Assembly: GCA_002372325.1 (NCBI GenBank)
Contig: DFFT01000135.1
Location: forward strand, 1 to 28,631
DNA length: 28,631 bases
DNA from: Succinivibrionaceae bacterium UBA3769
Lineage (GTDB): Bacteria; Pseudomonadota; Gammaproteobacteria; Enterobacterales; Succinivibrionaceae
Direction: 5' to 3'
Below the pieces are notes generated by a model. That model was given only the letters and a program-made list of their open reading frames with translations. It searched no databases and had not been told where the DNA came from. The translations under genes and the position numbers were made by a program. Positions 15,125 to 24,298 of the stretch are shown one piece after another (within the stretch, counting starts at the first letter, position 1; each line of letters starts with the position of its first letter).

Positions 15125-15754
15125 ATGTCCAAAGTCCTGCTTCTTAACGGCAGCCCCCATAAGAATGGCTGCACCGCCACTGCTCTTCAGGAGATGATCC
15201 GCGTGTTAAATGATGAAGGCCTGGAAACGGAGCTTCTTGAGGTGGGTGGCCGAAGCATCCGGGGCTGCATTGCCTGCAATAAATGCCGCGAATCCGGACA
15301 GTGCGTTTTTCGGGACATGGTGAATGAAACCGCCCTGAAGCTTGCCGCGGCAGATGGTCTTGTGCTGGGCTCTCCGGTTTATTACGGCTCCCCCAATGGA
15401 ACTCTCATTTCCTTTCTGGATCGCCTTTTCTACAGCACCAGCAAAATATCCAAGCATCTTAAGGTAGGCGCTGCGGTGGTATCCTGCCGGAGAGGCGGGA
15501 ATACCGCAAGCTTTGACGTGCTTAATAAGTACTTCACCATCAGCAGCATGCCCGTGGCCTCATCTTCCTACTGGAATCAGGTGCACGGCTTTACCGCTGA
15601 TGATGTGAAAAAAGATTTGGAAGGGCTTCAGACCATGAGAAACCTGGCTCGGAATATGGCCTTTATGATAAGAGCCATTGCCGCCGAAAAGGAAAGATCC
15701 GGAATGCCCAAGCGGGAAAACGGCGCCTTTACCAGTTTCCCGGACGGGAAATAG
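15125..15754 (+). CDS. Flavodoxin-fold NAD(P)H-dependent oxidoreductase / iron-sulfur flavoprotein
   Basis: 209 residues. The FMN phosphate loop is at the N-terminus (KVLLLNGSPHKNGCTATAL, residues 3-21). A compact cysteine motif GCIACNKCRESGQC (Cys 48, 51, 54 and 60, spacing C-x2-C-x2-C-x5-C) is typical of iron-sulfur flavoproteins that bind a 4Fe-4S cluster. The LGSPVYYGSPNGTLISFLDR segment is also typical of the family. Electron transfer or reduction of quinones, nitro compounds or oxygen species is the likely role. Start: ATG 15125 is preferred over an in-frame upstream start at 15074 because it has AGGAGA close by and begins directly with the fold. A nitroreductase follows 170 bp downstream, which suggests a shared redox role. 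Confidence 0.88.
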   Translation: MSKVLLLNGSPHKNGCTATALQEMIRVLNDEGLETELLEVGGRSIRGCIACNKCRESGQCVFRDMVNETALKLAAADGLVLGSPVYYGSPNGTLISFLDRLFYSTSKISKHLKVGAAVVSCRRGGNTASFDVLNKYFTISSMPVASSSYWNQVHGFTADDVKKDLEGLQTMRNLARNMAFMIRAIAAEKERSGMPKRENGAFTSFPDGK

Positions 15755-15924
15755 CGAGGATCTGATTTTCGGGAAAATTCAGTCCCGGGCTTTTGTATTC
15801 CGGCAGAGGGAGCATCGTTTATTTCCCGCTTTTCCTTCATAGCTGCCGGTAAGTTTGTTTGCCGCTGGCGCCTTGTTTTTTCTGCCGGCGCTTTTTGCTT
15901 TTAACACAAGGAGACCTAACCATT

Positions 15925-16437
15925 ATGGATTTCAAGTACGTTGTTTCAGGAAGATATTCCTGCAAGAAGTTTTCCGATACCCCCGTTCCCTCTGACAAGC
16001 TGGAAGCCGTGCTTATGGCCGGCCGTCTCGCTCCCACCGCCAAGAACCTTCAGGAGCAGCATATTTATGTTCTGACCGCTCCGGAGCATCTTGCGAAGAT
16101 CGATGCCGTGACTCCCTGCCGCTACGGCGCTCCCATGGTGCTGGTGGTGGCCTTTAACCGGGAGAAGGTTTTTGTTTATCCCGGCGGAAAGCGCGATTCC
16201 GGCATTGAGGATGCCTCCATTGTAGCCGCTCACATGGTTCTCGCTGCTTATGATGCCGGGCTTGACAGCTGCTGGGTCAACTTCTTTGATCCGGATGTCC
16301 TTAAGGAGAGCCTGGGCCTCCCGGAGAACGAGGAGATCCTGATGCTCATGGATCTGGGCTTTGCCGCCGAGGGAGCAGGGCCGCTGGCAAACCACAACAG
16401 CAGAAAACCGCTTACGGAAACCGTTACCTATATGTAG
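15925..16437 (+). CDS. Nitroreductase family protein
   Basis: 170 residues. N-terminal RYSCKKFSDTPVPSDKLEAV, then GRLAPTAKNLQEQHIYVL, are the FMN-binding signature region of the small nitroreductases. GIEDASIVAAHMVLAAYDAG and the following SCWVNFFDP are the central family blocks. These enzymes are FMN-dependent dimers that reduce nitro-aromatics, quinones or flavins using NAD(P)H. Start ATG 15925 has AAGGAGA 10 bases upstream and is preferred over an in-frame upstream start at 15859. It pairs with the flavoprotein gene before it, and the first DUF6273 gene begins 83 bp downstream with no visible terminator, so read-through transcription is possible. Confidence 0.9.
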   Translation: MDFKYVVSGRYSCKKFSDTPVPSDKLEAVLMAGRLAPTAKNLQEQHIYVLTAPEHLAKIDAVTPCRYGAPMVLVVAFNREKVFVYPGGKRDSGIEDASIVAAHMVLAAYDAGLDSCWVNFFDPDVLKESLGLPENEEILMLMDLGFAAEGAGPLANHNSRKPLTETVTYM

Positions 16438-16520
16438 AATAGCGCGGTTCGATAACAGCCGGGAATGGCCGATTGGGCTTAAGAGACCGCGGGGAGCTTT
16501 CGGGAAGAAGGGGGGACGAT

Positions 16521-18131
16521 ATGGATTACAGCGGAGCATTTTCAGGAACGGAGGCTGCGGACAGCGCCGGGACTTCTGATGCAAAGACTGTTACGTTTGA
16601 TCTTAACGGACAAAAGTACTACTTTCAAAACAGCCGTTACTGCTGTGATTTCATTGACAAACTCCTCATTGATGAGCGGCTTCGCGAGCTCCGCTTGCTT
16701 GATGCCATGTACGGCAAAGAGCTGAAGGAGCTCTCCCGGGATGGCGGCATCAATGTGTATCAGCACCTCCGGGATATAGTGACCGAGTTTGTTATCATCG
16801 ATGAGTATGTTTTTCAGGATGAGGCGGCGTTTCAGAGATTTCTCAATGACCTTATGGATTCTGTTAAGGTTAACCCTTTGTATTTCCCGAGCTTTCTGAA
16901 GTCCCATGAGAAGGCGCTTAAGCGGGCGGGGAGTCAGTATCCCCGGATCCGCCCCTTGCTGGACAAGCTTTACACTCAGCTGAATCAGCTGCTCTTTCTG
17001 GGAGATCTGGTGATCACGGATCCCGCATTATTTTCCTGGGAGAACTTTAAGAAACGGTTTGACTATCTCGCCAATCCTGCGGGGCTCCGGCTTTTTGTTT
17101 CCCAGCACCGGAAATCCCTGGAGGAGGCCCTCCGGAATCCCGCGGCCAGAAAGGAGGCCGAACATATTCTGGAGATGGACCGGGAGCTTATCGCCGTTGA
17201 CGACAGATTCTACTGGAATGCTGAGGAGTTTAAGACTGCTGTTGCCGATATCATGAAATCCCCCGGTCTCCGGGATTGTTTTTCGGCGGTGCATAAGAAC
17301 GCGCTCCTGGAGCTTCTTAAAAATCCCCGGGCGGCATCAGTGGCGGCAGAGCTTCTTACGGCGGCCGGCTGCGAGATTCCAAAGGATTTTGAAGTCTCTT
17401 TCCCTGAAGAAAATGATCCTCCCTGCGAAGAAAAGCCTCTCCCGGAGGATAAGCCAATTTCGGAGGATAAGCTTCCGGATGTCCCGAAGACTCCGGTTCT
17501 GGTTCCCGGAAACATTGTGGTATTAGGCAGCTATCCGGAGGATGAGGACGAGCTCCCGGCCCCTGTGGAATGGCAGGTTCTTAAAGTTTATGAAGATGCT
17601 GCCAAGACCGGAGGCAAAGAGGGATCTCCGATACCCCAGGCGCTTCTCATAAGCCGCTTTGCTCTGGAGTGCCGGCCTTTTCACCGCGAGTCTCAGAGCG
17701 TTTCCTGGGAGAACAGCGATCTCAGATCGTGGCTAAACGGGGAATTTCTGGAACAGACCTTTTCCAAAGAGGAACAGGCTCTCCTCCTGAAGTCTCCGGA
17801 CGCGGTAAGCTGTCTCAGCGCGGAGGAAGCGGAGGAGCTCTTTAAGACCTCAGCCGCCAGGATATCTCAGGCTACACCGTATGCAGCAAAGAACGGGGCT
17901 GCCACTTCTTCTCCGAAAACCCGTAATTGCTTCATCTGGCTCCGCTCTCCCGGACTGGATCCGGCCACCGCCGCCTACATTGACTCTGCCGGGGATATCT
18001 GCCTTCTGGGGGAGGATGTCGGCTCCGGCGAATTTGCCGTACGCCCTGTTATCAGAATCCCTCTCGGCGGCAGTAACCTGAAAAGCCTGGTATTCCGTAA
18101 TCCCGCGGATTCGGAGAAGCAGAATGACTGA
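16521..18131 (+). CDS. Helical-repeat protein with C-terminal DUF6273 domain (paralogue 1)
   Basis: 536 residues from ATG 16521, preceded by GGGGGGA; an upstream TTG at 16473 is less likely. Residues about 25-300 contain three imperfect repeats of about 60 residues of the form 'dxxxFxxxxxFxxxLxxL...P..l..Fv..H...L..l...P', for example DPALFSWENFKKRFDYLANP followed by AGLRLFVSQHRKSL. An acidic Pro/Glu linker (PCEEKPLPEDKPISEDKLPD) follows. The DUF6273 domain (about 327-518) shows VVLGSYPED, VEWQVL, ALLISRFAL, SWENSDLRSWLNGEFLEQTF, FIWLRSPGLD and FAVRPVIRIPL. No signal peptide or membrane segment. The function of DUF6273 is not established. The stop overlaps the next start by 8 bp, so translation is probably coupled. 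Confidence 0.82.
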   Translation: MDYSGAFSGTEAADSAGTSDAKTVTFDLNGQKYYFQNSRYCCDFIDKLLIDERLRELRLLDAMYGKELKELSRDGGINVYQHLRDIVTEFVIIDEYVFQDEAAFQRFLNDLMDSVKVNPLYFPSFLKSHEKALKRAGSQYPRIRPLLDKLYTQLNQLLFLGDLVITDPALFSWENFKKRFDYLANPAGLRLFVSQHRKSLEEALRNPAARKEAEHILEMDRELIAVDDRFYWNAEEFKTAVADIMKSPGLRDCFSAVHKNALLELLKNPRAASVAAELLTAAGCEIPKDFEVSFPEENDPPCEEKPLPEDKPISEDKLPDVPKTPVLVPGNIVVLGSYPEDEDELPAPVEWQVLKVYEDAAKTGGKEGSPIPQALLISRFALECRPFHRESQSVSWENSDLRSWLNGEFLEQTFSKEEQALLLKSPDAVSCLSAEEAEELFKTSAARISQATPYAAKNGAATSSPKTRNCFIWLRSPGLDPATAAYIDSAGDICLLGEDVGSGEFAVRPVIRIPLGGSNLKSLVFRNPADSEKQND

Positions 18132-21027
18132 TGCCAAACTGGACAGAAATGCTTTTTTCAGTTTTGTCATGGCGAGAAAGGGGAATACCGTATACTTTGG
18201 CCGGTATCCTCAGAAAGCTGACTCCGGCGTGTCTCCCATTGAATGGCAGGTGGTGTCGGTCTCCCGGCATCATCTCCTTTTGGTAAGCAGCCGGGTTCTG
18301 GATGCGCATCCCTTCAATAATGAAAAAGGCCCGGCGGACTGGGAACGCAGCTCTCTCAGAGCCTGGCTGAACACAACCTTTTTGCGGAAAGCATTTTCTG
18401 AAAAGGAGCAGGAGTATATTGCGGAATCAGAGGTAAGCTTCAGAAGCAATGAGGCCCTCTCAGGAACAAAGAGCGCCAGAGACAAGGTATTCTGTCTCAG
18501 TGATGATGAAGTCAGACGCTATTTAAGGTTTCCGGTGGCGAAACCATGGGCCGGGCCAACAGACTATGCCAGAAAAGTCAAATTTATTTTCACCAAGGAC
18601 GATAGATGCGAATGGTGCCTTCGCAGCCGGGGAAACTATGACGCTGGCTTTGCGAAACACGTAGAGAAAGACGGCAGGATCAACGAGTTTGGCTATCCTT
18701 CCATCTATCCGTTAGCGGGGGTGCGTCCGGCTCTCAGAATAGACCTTGAGGCTTGTCGCGCTGCCTGCCGGATACCGGCAGAAAGCATCCCCGGGGAGAG
18801 CTGTTATCCAAAGGGCGGCATCAGCATTGCCGGCCAGGTGTTTTTAACGGAAAAAGAGCTTTTTCAGTATCTGTTTCGCTGGCCTGAGATCGGTTTTCGC
18901 GCTCTTGTTTCCGGGGAACTTGCCGAGGCCTTTAAGGACCGTCCCTGTGAAAAGGAGGCGTTTCAGGAATTTCACTCGTATTTAACAGCGAACCATTTTC
19001 GGGATATCGACGAAATATACGCTGATTTTCTTTTCCGCATTACGTCATCTTTTCAGAAGGCCTTCCCTGATATCACGAACCTGGGGGATATGCTTCTAAA
19101 AGAGGGGCTTTCTCTGGCTCTTTCAGATCCTGAAACATTAGAGCATTCCCGCGGTTTTATATCCGTTGCCCGGAGATTATTGCTGGGAGGCTATCTGCAT
19201 CATTATGCGCATCGGTTTTCAGTTACCGCTCTGGACAGAGCTTTGGATGACGCCGCGGAATTCGTCACTGATTGTCCGTTTGAGAGAATACCTTTGCTCG
19301 TGGCCTATGCCCTGACTCCCTCCCGCACTCTGGTCTTTAATGGCTGCAAATACACATCTCCGGATCATTTGTTTCATGATCTGATGAGTACGGCACGGAA
19401 AGATTTTCCGGCACTGGCGCGGAGACTTTACCAAGGTCGCAAGGATCTGGAATTTCTTGTAAAAGTCTTTCCGGATGCAGCTTCTGTTACTGCTGTGAAC
19501 GGTATTTTATATTGTTCGGCGATGTTTCGTCTGGATGATGGCACTGCCTGCAGCTTCTCTGATCTTGATTCCTTCCGCGAGGTCGTTAAGAGAGCAAAAA
19601 AGGAAGGCTGTCTCAGAGAGCTCATTAACATGAGAGACCTGCAGGCAGAAGAGTGGAGAATGTTCTCGGAGTTCCGAAATGAAGATTTTCTGGGGGCTCT
19701 TCATAAATTGACGGGGAGCATTGTATCATTCGGGGAATTCCTTTTTTCCGGTGCGCCGCAGCTGCGCTCATATCTGTCCGAGCTCGCTGACAGAAGATTT
19801 CGGAATCCTCTGGCATTCGAGATATTTGTGAATTTTTACCGGGAGGATCTGGATCGCCAGGTTCAGAAGAAGCCTCTCCTGCAATCTGACGTTAAGGATC
19901 TTTATGACAATCTGGAGCATCTGGCAGTTGTCGGGGTAAGGGTGTTTACGGATCCGGCTCTTTTTGAATATACTGCGAAAAAAACGCTCGCCAGTCTTTC
20001 CGATCATCCTGAGATTACCAGTTTTTTTGTTTCCCAGTATCGGGAGAGTCTTGTGAAGCTTACCGGAAATCAGTATTACGGTTCGGCGGCTCGCCAGCTT
20101 CTGAATGCCGAGAAGGAGATCGTTTCCATAGACGAATACTTCTTTGAGGACGCTGGAGCTTTAGGTGATTTCATAACCCGGCTGAAGCGGGATCCCATTT
20201 ACCTCACGGATTTTGTCAGGGCGCACCGCAAGGGAATTACGGCTCTTCTGGATCATCCGAAGGCCGCTCCTTTGGCCCAGGATCTGTTAAATCAGGAGCA
20301 GCTTTGCCGGCTTAAGATGACGGAACCTCTGGATCTCAGTCCCGGAGACATTTACACCATGGGCGAATTTCCTTTTTCTCCCCACGGCGATCCGGCCCCG
20401 CTGGAATGGCTGGCCCTCCGGGTTACGGAGGATCAGAATTGCGCGACCGCTTCCGCTCTCCTTATAAGCCGCTATGCTCTTGATGCCCGGGAGTTTCATC
20501 ATGAAGGCTCCGGAGCCTCCTGGGAGAAATCAGACCTTTCTTATTGGCTTAACGGGGAGTTCCTGAATACGGCGTTTTCCTTTGCGGAGCGGGAACGGAT
20601 TTTGGAGGAGCCGCTGTTTTTGGGTACGCTCTCCTTAAGCGAGGGGCAAAATAACGGGGATAACAGCGATAACAACGATAACCGCAAAACAGCAAGCGGA
20701 AATGACTATGTTCCTGCTTTTAGGGTCTTCTGTCTCAGCGCGGAGGAAGCCGCAGAGTATTTCGGTACCGCTGAAGAGAGATGCTGCTCCGGGACTCCCT
20801 TTGCTCTTAAAAGAGGGGCTCTTCCGCTTTCTTCTGAGGATCCCCGGGTTTCTTACTGGCTTCGGACGCCGGGACTTGACGGCGGTCAGGTTTATGCCGC
20901 TGCCTCAGGCGAGATTGTCATTATGGGAGAAAGGGCGGATCGGCATGATTTTGCAGTGCGGCCCGTTATCCGCATAATGTTCAGGAGAAAGTCCGGAAAG
21001 GAACCGGTCCAAGAGTCTCCTTCATAA
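18124..21027 (+). CDS. Two DUF6273 domains flanking a long helical-repeat region (paralogue 2)
   Basis: 967 residues. The N-terminal DUF6273 domain is at about 18-212 (NTVYFGRYPQ, PIEWQVVSV, DWERSSLRAWLNTTFLRKAF, GVRPALRIDL). A central helical region of about 500 residues follows and ends in the same 60-residue repeats as paralogue 1 (DPALFEYTAKKTLASL, TSFFVSQYRESLVKL). The C-terminal DUF6273 domain is at about 738-955 (PLEWLALRV, SWEKSDLSYWLNGEFL, SYWLRTPGLDGG, FAVRPVIRI) and contains an Asn/Asp-rich insert. No export signal. It overlaps paralogue 1 by 8 bp (ATGACTGA), so the two are almost certainly co-translated. Function unknown; the two-headed layout suggests a binding or scaffold protein. 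Confidence 0.82.
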   Translation: MTDAKLDRNAFFSFVMARKGNTVYFGRYPQKADSGVSPIEWQVVSVSRHHLLLVSSRVLDAHPFNNEKGPADWERSSLRAWLNTTFLRKAFSEKEQEYIAESEVSFRSNEALSGTKSARDKVFCLSDDEVRRYLRFPVAKPWAGPTDYARKVKFIFTKDDRCEWCLRSRGNYDAGFAKHVEKDGRINEFGYPSIYPLAGVRPALRIDLEACRAACRIPAESIPGESCYPKGGISIAGQVFLTEKELFQYLFRWPEIGFRALVSGELAEAFKDRPCEKEAFQEFHSYLTANHFRDIDEIYADFLFRITSSFQKAFPDITNLGDMLLKEGLSLALSDPETLEHSRGFISVARRLLLGGYLHHYAHRFSVTALDRALDDAAEFVTDCPFERIPLLVAYALTPSRTLVFNGCKYTSPDHLFHDLMSTARKDFPALARRLYQGRKDLEFLVKVFPDAASVTAVNGILYCSAMFRLDDGTACSFSDLDSFREVVKRAKKEGCLRELINMRDLQAEEWRMFSEFRNEDFLGALHKLTGSIVSFGEFLFSGAPQLRSYLSELADRRFRNPLAFEIFVNFYREDLDRQVQKKPLLQSDVKDLYDNLEHLAVVGVRVFTDPALFEYTAKKTLASLSDHPEITSFFVSQYRESLVKLTGNQYYGSAARQLLNAEKEIVSIDEYFFEDAGALGDFITRLKRDPIYLTDFVRAHRKGITALLDHPKAAPLAQDLLNQEQLCRLKMTEPLDLSPGDIYTMGEFPFSPHGDPAPLEWLALRVTEDQNCATASALLISRYALDAREFHHEGSGASWEKSDLSYWLNGEFLNTAFSFAERERILEEPLFLGTLSLSEGQNNGDNSDNNDNRKTASGNDYVPAFRVFCLSAEEAAEYFGTAEERCCSGTPFALKRGALPLSSEDPRVSYWLRTPGLDGGQVYAAASGEIVIMGERADRHDFAVRPVIRIMFRRKSGKEPVQESPS
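20651..20685 (+). repeat. 9-bp tandem repeat in the DUF6273 linker
   Basis: Almost four units of ATAAC-NN-(C/G)G (20651, 20660, 20669 and 20678) encode the NGDNSDNNDN insert of paralogue 2. The length is in phase, so unit gain or loss would keep the frame. Paralogue 3 has a different, Ser/Glu-rich linker at the same place. Confidence 0.7.
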
Positions 21028-21170
21028 GGGAGCCGGCTTCCGGCATTGCTGCTGAGAGATAGCGGGACAGATGGAATAAGAATTGAGGGACAAAGGGGGA
21101 AGGGCATCTCCGGGAACATCTGATAATCGGGGCGCGAACCGGAGCCTTCCTTCTGGAGTTAAGTTACATC

Positions 21171-24086
21171 ATGATGAAGACAACTACCGAACTAAACGAC
21201 TTTTACGGGCTCATCACGGCCAAAAAAGGGGATACGGTGACCTTCGGCCGTTATCCGCAGGACGATCCCGCCAAAAAATCCTCCGTTGAATGGCTGGTAG
21301 GGCATGTTGCAGAAAACTTTCTCGTGCTGGTAAGCAAGCGGGTTCTGGATGCGCAGCCCTTTAATGCCAAAGCCGGCCCCGTAACATGGGAGACCAGCAC
21401 CCTCAGAAGCTGGCTTAACGGGGACTTTTTCAATGAAGCGTTTTCAGAGAACGAGCAGCAGATCATAAAGGAAGATCTGAACTTAAGTTACCAAAACGAG
21501 GATTTCAGTACCGCTTCCGGGAAAGACACCCGGGACAGGGTGTTCTGTCTTGATCAATACGAAGTCATCCTCTATTTAACCGCTACCGGTGACAGGAAAG
21601 CCGAGCCCACCCCCTATGCCGCGCAAAAGCAGGTGATGTCCGTGGGGAAGAACTGCATCTGGTGGCTGCGGGTTCCGGGAGAAAACGAAACTCTGGTAAT
21701 GACCGTGAATCACAACGGCGAATATTATCGGACAGGCATGCCGGCTCTCTATCCGCAGGCCGGGGTGCGTCCGGCCCTGAAGATTGACATCTCTGCATGC
21801 CGCGCGGCCTGTCGCGGTCATGACCTTGGTATTCCTCAGAGCAAAAACTGGCCCAAAATCGGCATCGTTTTCGACAACCGGTTTTTTTATGATGAAAGGT
21901 CATTTTTTCAGGAATTGCTGCGGAGTCCTTGCATTGGCGCCGAGGCCCTGCGATCCGGGCGTCTCGCCGAAGTATTTAAATACGATTCCAGCCACAGCGA
22001 GTGTTGTCTGAAATATGCCCCGAGCCTTACGGGAGACGATGTAAATGATGTTTGTGCCTATGCCGAATTTCTTTTTAATGTTTCCTTGTTTCTCCTGAAG
22101 ATGTTCCGCGAAGTCCCGGAACTGGGGGACTGGCTTCTCAGGGAAGGATTTAACATGGCTCGTTATAAGGGCGATGATAAGCTGGAGAAGTATCATTATG
22201 GCGGATTGTTCGCCCTTTTGATGGTGTTTCTGGAAAAGGGGTACTTTCAGCATTTTGTTCATTCGTTTGCCATTCACTGCCTTGATGACAAGCTGGACAA
22301 GGTCAGCAAATTATCAGGCCGTAAGGGCTGGACCATGGAGAGACTCTTTATGGCCGCAGCCTATCTCCTGACTCCGGATCGCTCCCTTATTTTTAACGGC
22401 CGCGTTTACCCTGCGCCGGAAGCTTTGCTGGAGGAGACGGAAGCGGCCGCTAACCATGATTTCCCGGCGCTGGCCAGAATGCTTTATGAAGGCCGGGAGG
22501 ATCTGGAATTTCTTAAAGAAGCCTTCCCGGATGAGGCCTCTGTCATAACAGTGAACCGCATTATGCATGGCGAGGTAACCCTGCATCTCGGAATCAGCTC
22601 TTACAGCTTTCTGGATCTTGAATCCTTTCGCAAGGCTGTTCAGCAGGCGAAAAAAGACGGCCATGAAAACGAGCTTATGTACCTGAGAGACACGCAGGAA
22701 AAAGCCTGGAGGATGTTCTCCGGCGCGCGGAATGCAGATTTTCTGGGAGAGCTTAACAAGCTCACCAAGGCCTCCGTAACCCTGGGGGAATACCGCTTTA
22801 CCGGCATCAAATCCCTGCGTTCATATCTGTCCCTCATCAGTGAAAACAGCGTGAAAGACCCGCTCTCGTTCAAGACCTTTGTGACGTTTTACCGGGACGA
22901 ACTGGATCGGCTGACCTGGGAGCTCCCCGACATCGCCTCCGATATCGCAAAGCTCTATGACAGTCTGGAGCGTCTGGCTGTTATCGGCCCCCGGGTATTC
23001 ACGGATCCTGTGCAGTTTGAAAGTTTTGCGAAAATTATGCTGGTCTCTCTTTCCGAGGCTCCGGAAATGACCAGTTTTTTTGTTTCGCAGCACCGGGAGA
23101 ACCTGGAAAAGCTCGCCTTGGATCCGCATTATGGCCAGACTGCTCTCCGGCTTCTCAATGCGGAAAAGGAGATCCTTTCCATAGACGAGCATTTCTTTAA
23201 GGACGCGAGCGCTTTAACCGATTATTTAACCCGGCTTAAGCAGGATCCTCTTGTCCTCCTGGATTTTGTCCGGGCGCATCGAAACGGGATTACGGCTCTT
23301 CTGGAGAATCCTCAGGCGTCAGCCCCGGCCCGGGATCTGTTAAGCCGGGAAGCTCTGTGCCGGCTTAATATGATGGAACCCCTGGATCTCAGGCCCGGAG
23401 ACCTTTGCACCCTGGGGGAATATCCGTATTTCACGGACGGGACTCCCGCACCGCTGGAATGGCTGGCCCTTCGGGTTTCGGAAACTGATAACGCCGCAGG
23501 CGGGAACCCGAGTTCAGATTGCGAGACCGCCTCCGCTCTTCTTATAAGCCGCTATGCTCTGGATGCCCGTAAGTTTCATCATGACGGATCCGGAGCTTCC
23601 TGGGCGGACTCAGACCTCTGCGCCTGGCTTAACGGGGAATTCCTTGAGACGGCGTTTTCCGCTATGGAAAGGGAACGGATTTTGGAGGAGCCGCTCTTTA
23701 CGGAGGCGCTCTCCCTAAGTGAGGAGCATAGCTGCAAGGACAGCAGCGCAGAAAACTCCGAGACCGCAGCCGAAAATCATGCTCCCGCCTTTAAGGTGTT
23801 CTGTCTCAGCGCGGATGAAGCCGCGGAGTATTTCAGTTCCGCAGAAGAGAGACGCTGCGCCGCCTCGCCCTATGCCCTGGAAAGAGGAGGGCTTGCGGGA
23901 GCATCGGATTCCGGCGTTTCATACTGGCTCCGGACTCCGGGACTGGACGGCGGCAGTCAGGTTTATGCCGACGGCGCCGGCGACATCGCCATTCTGGGAG
24001 AAAGAGCGGACAGGCAGGATTTTATGGCGCGGCCTGTTATCCGGATCGTATTCCGGAAAAAGTCCGGAACAGAGCCGATTAGGTGA
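21171..24086 (+). CDS. Two DUF6273 domains flanking a long helical-repeat region (paralogue 3)
   Basis: 971 residues, the same architecture as paralogue 2 and similar along its whole length, so a tandem duplicate. N-terminal DUF6273 at about 17-215 (DTVTFGRYPQ, SSVEWLVGHV, TWETSTLRSWLNGDFFNEAF, GVRPALKIDI); C-terminal DUF6273 at about 739-965 (TLGEYPYFTD, PLEWLALRV, SYWLRTPGLDGGSQVY, MARPVIRIVF). The middle holds IFNGRVYPAPEALLEETE and the DPVQFESFAKIMLVSL / TSFFVSQHRENLEKL repeats. Start ATG 21171 has GGAG 12 bases upstream; ATG 21174 is also possible. The 143-bp gap from paralogue 2 has no clear terminator. The last 112 bp recur at 26263, beyond the next gene. Confidence 0.82.
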   Translation: MMKTTTELNDFYGLITAKKGDTVTFGRYPQDDPAKKSSVEWLVGHVAENFLVLVSKRVLDAQPFNAKAGPVTWETSTLRSWLNGDFFNEAFSENEQQIIKEDLNLSYQNEDFSTASGKDTRDRVFCLDQYEVILYLTATGDRKAEPTPYAAQKQVMSVGKNCIWWLRVPGENETLVMTVNHNGEYYRTGMPALYPQAGVRPALKIDISACRAACRGHDLGIPQSKNWPKIGIVFDNRFFYDERSFFQELLRSPCIGAEALRSGRLAEVFKYDSSHSECCLKYAPSLTGDDVNDVCAYAEFLFNVSLFLLKMFREVPELGDWLLREGFNMARYKGDDKLEKYHYGGLFALLMVFLEKGYFQHFVHSFAIHCLDDKLDKVSKLSGRKGWTMERLFMAAAYLLTPDRSLIFNGRVYPAPEALLEETEAAANHDFPALARMLYEGREDLEFLKEAFPDEASVITVNRIMHGEVTLHLGISSYSFLDLESFRKAVQQAKKDGHENELMYLRDTQEKAWRMFSGARNADFLGELNKLTKASVTLGEYRFTGIKSLRSYLSLISENSVKDPLSFKTFVTFYRDELDRLTWELPDIASDIAKLYDSLERLAVIGPRVFTDPVQFESFAKIMLVSLSEAPEMTSFFVSQHRENLEKLALDPHYGQTALRLLNAEKEILSIDEHFFKDASALTDYLTRLKQDPLVLLDFVRAHRNGITALLENPQASAPARDLLSREALCRLNMMEPLDLRPGDLCTLGEYPYFTDGTPAPLEWLALRVSETDNAAGGNPSSDCETASALLISRYALDARKFHHDGSGASWADSDLCAWLNGEFLETAFSAMERERILEEPLFTEALSLSEEHSCKDSSAENSETAAENHAPAFKVFCLSADEAAEYFSSAEERRCAASPYALERGGLAGASDSGVSYWLRTPGLDGGSQVYADGAGDIAILGERADRQDFMARPVIRIVFRKKSGTEPIR
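23974..24085 (+). repeat. 112-bp direct repeat, copy A (3' end of the DUF6273 gene)
   Basis: It aligns without gaps to 26263-26374, with 7 differences by my count (about 94% identity). It is the upstream member of a pair that brackets the AAA/PD-(D/E)XK gene. Confidence 0.85.
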
Positions 24087-24298
24087 TGAGCGCAAACTTA
24101 GGAATGGGCGGTTCAAGGTGAGAAATTTATGATGTCCGCCAGAAAGACATTGACCGGATGGAGCGGTATCATGTTTTAATATTCAGAGCAGGATTTAATT
24201 GGGCCTACTGGCAGAAAGCAATATTATGGATGCGGAGCTTTGGCGGCTGACCAGCAAGAAAATGCATAAATTGGCGTTTGCGCTTTTAAGAAACGGAT

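Noticed and set aside
16521..24086. Diversity-generating retroelement acting on the DUF6273 domains
   Set aside because: No reverse transcriptase and no template/variable repeat pair with adenine-biased changes is visible; differences between paralogues look like ordinary divergence.
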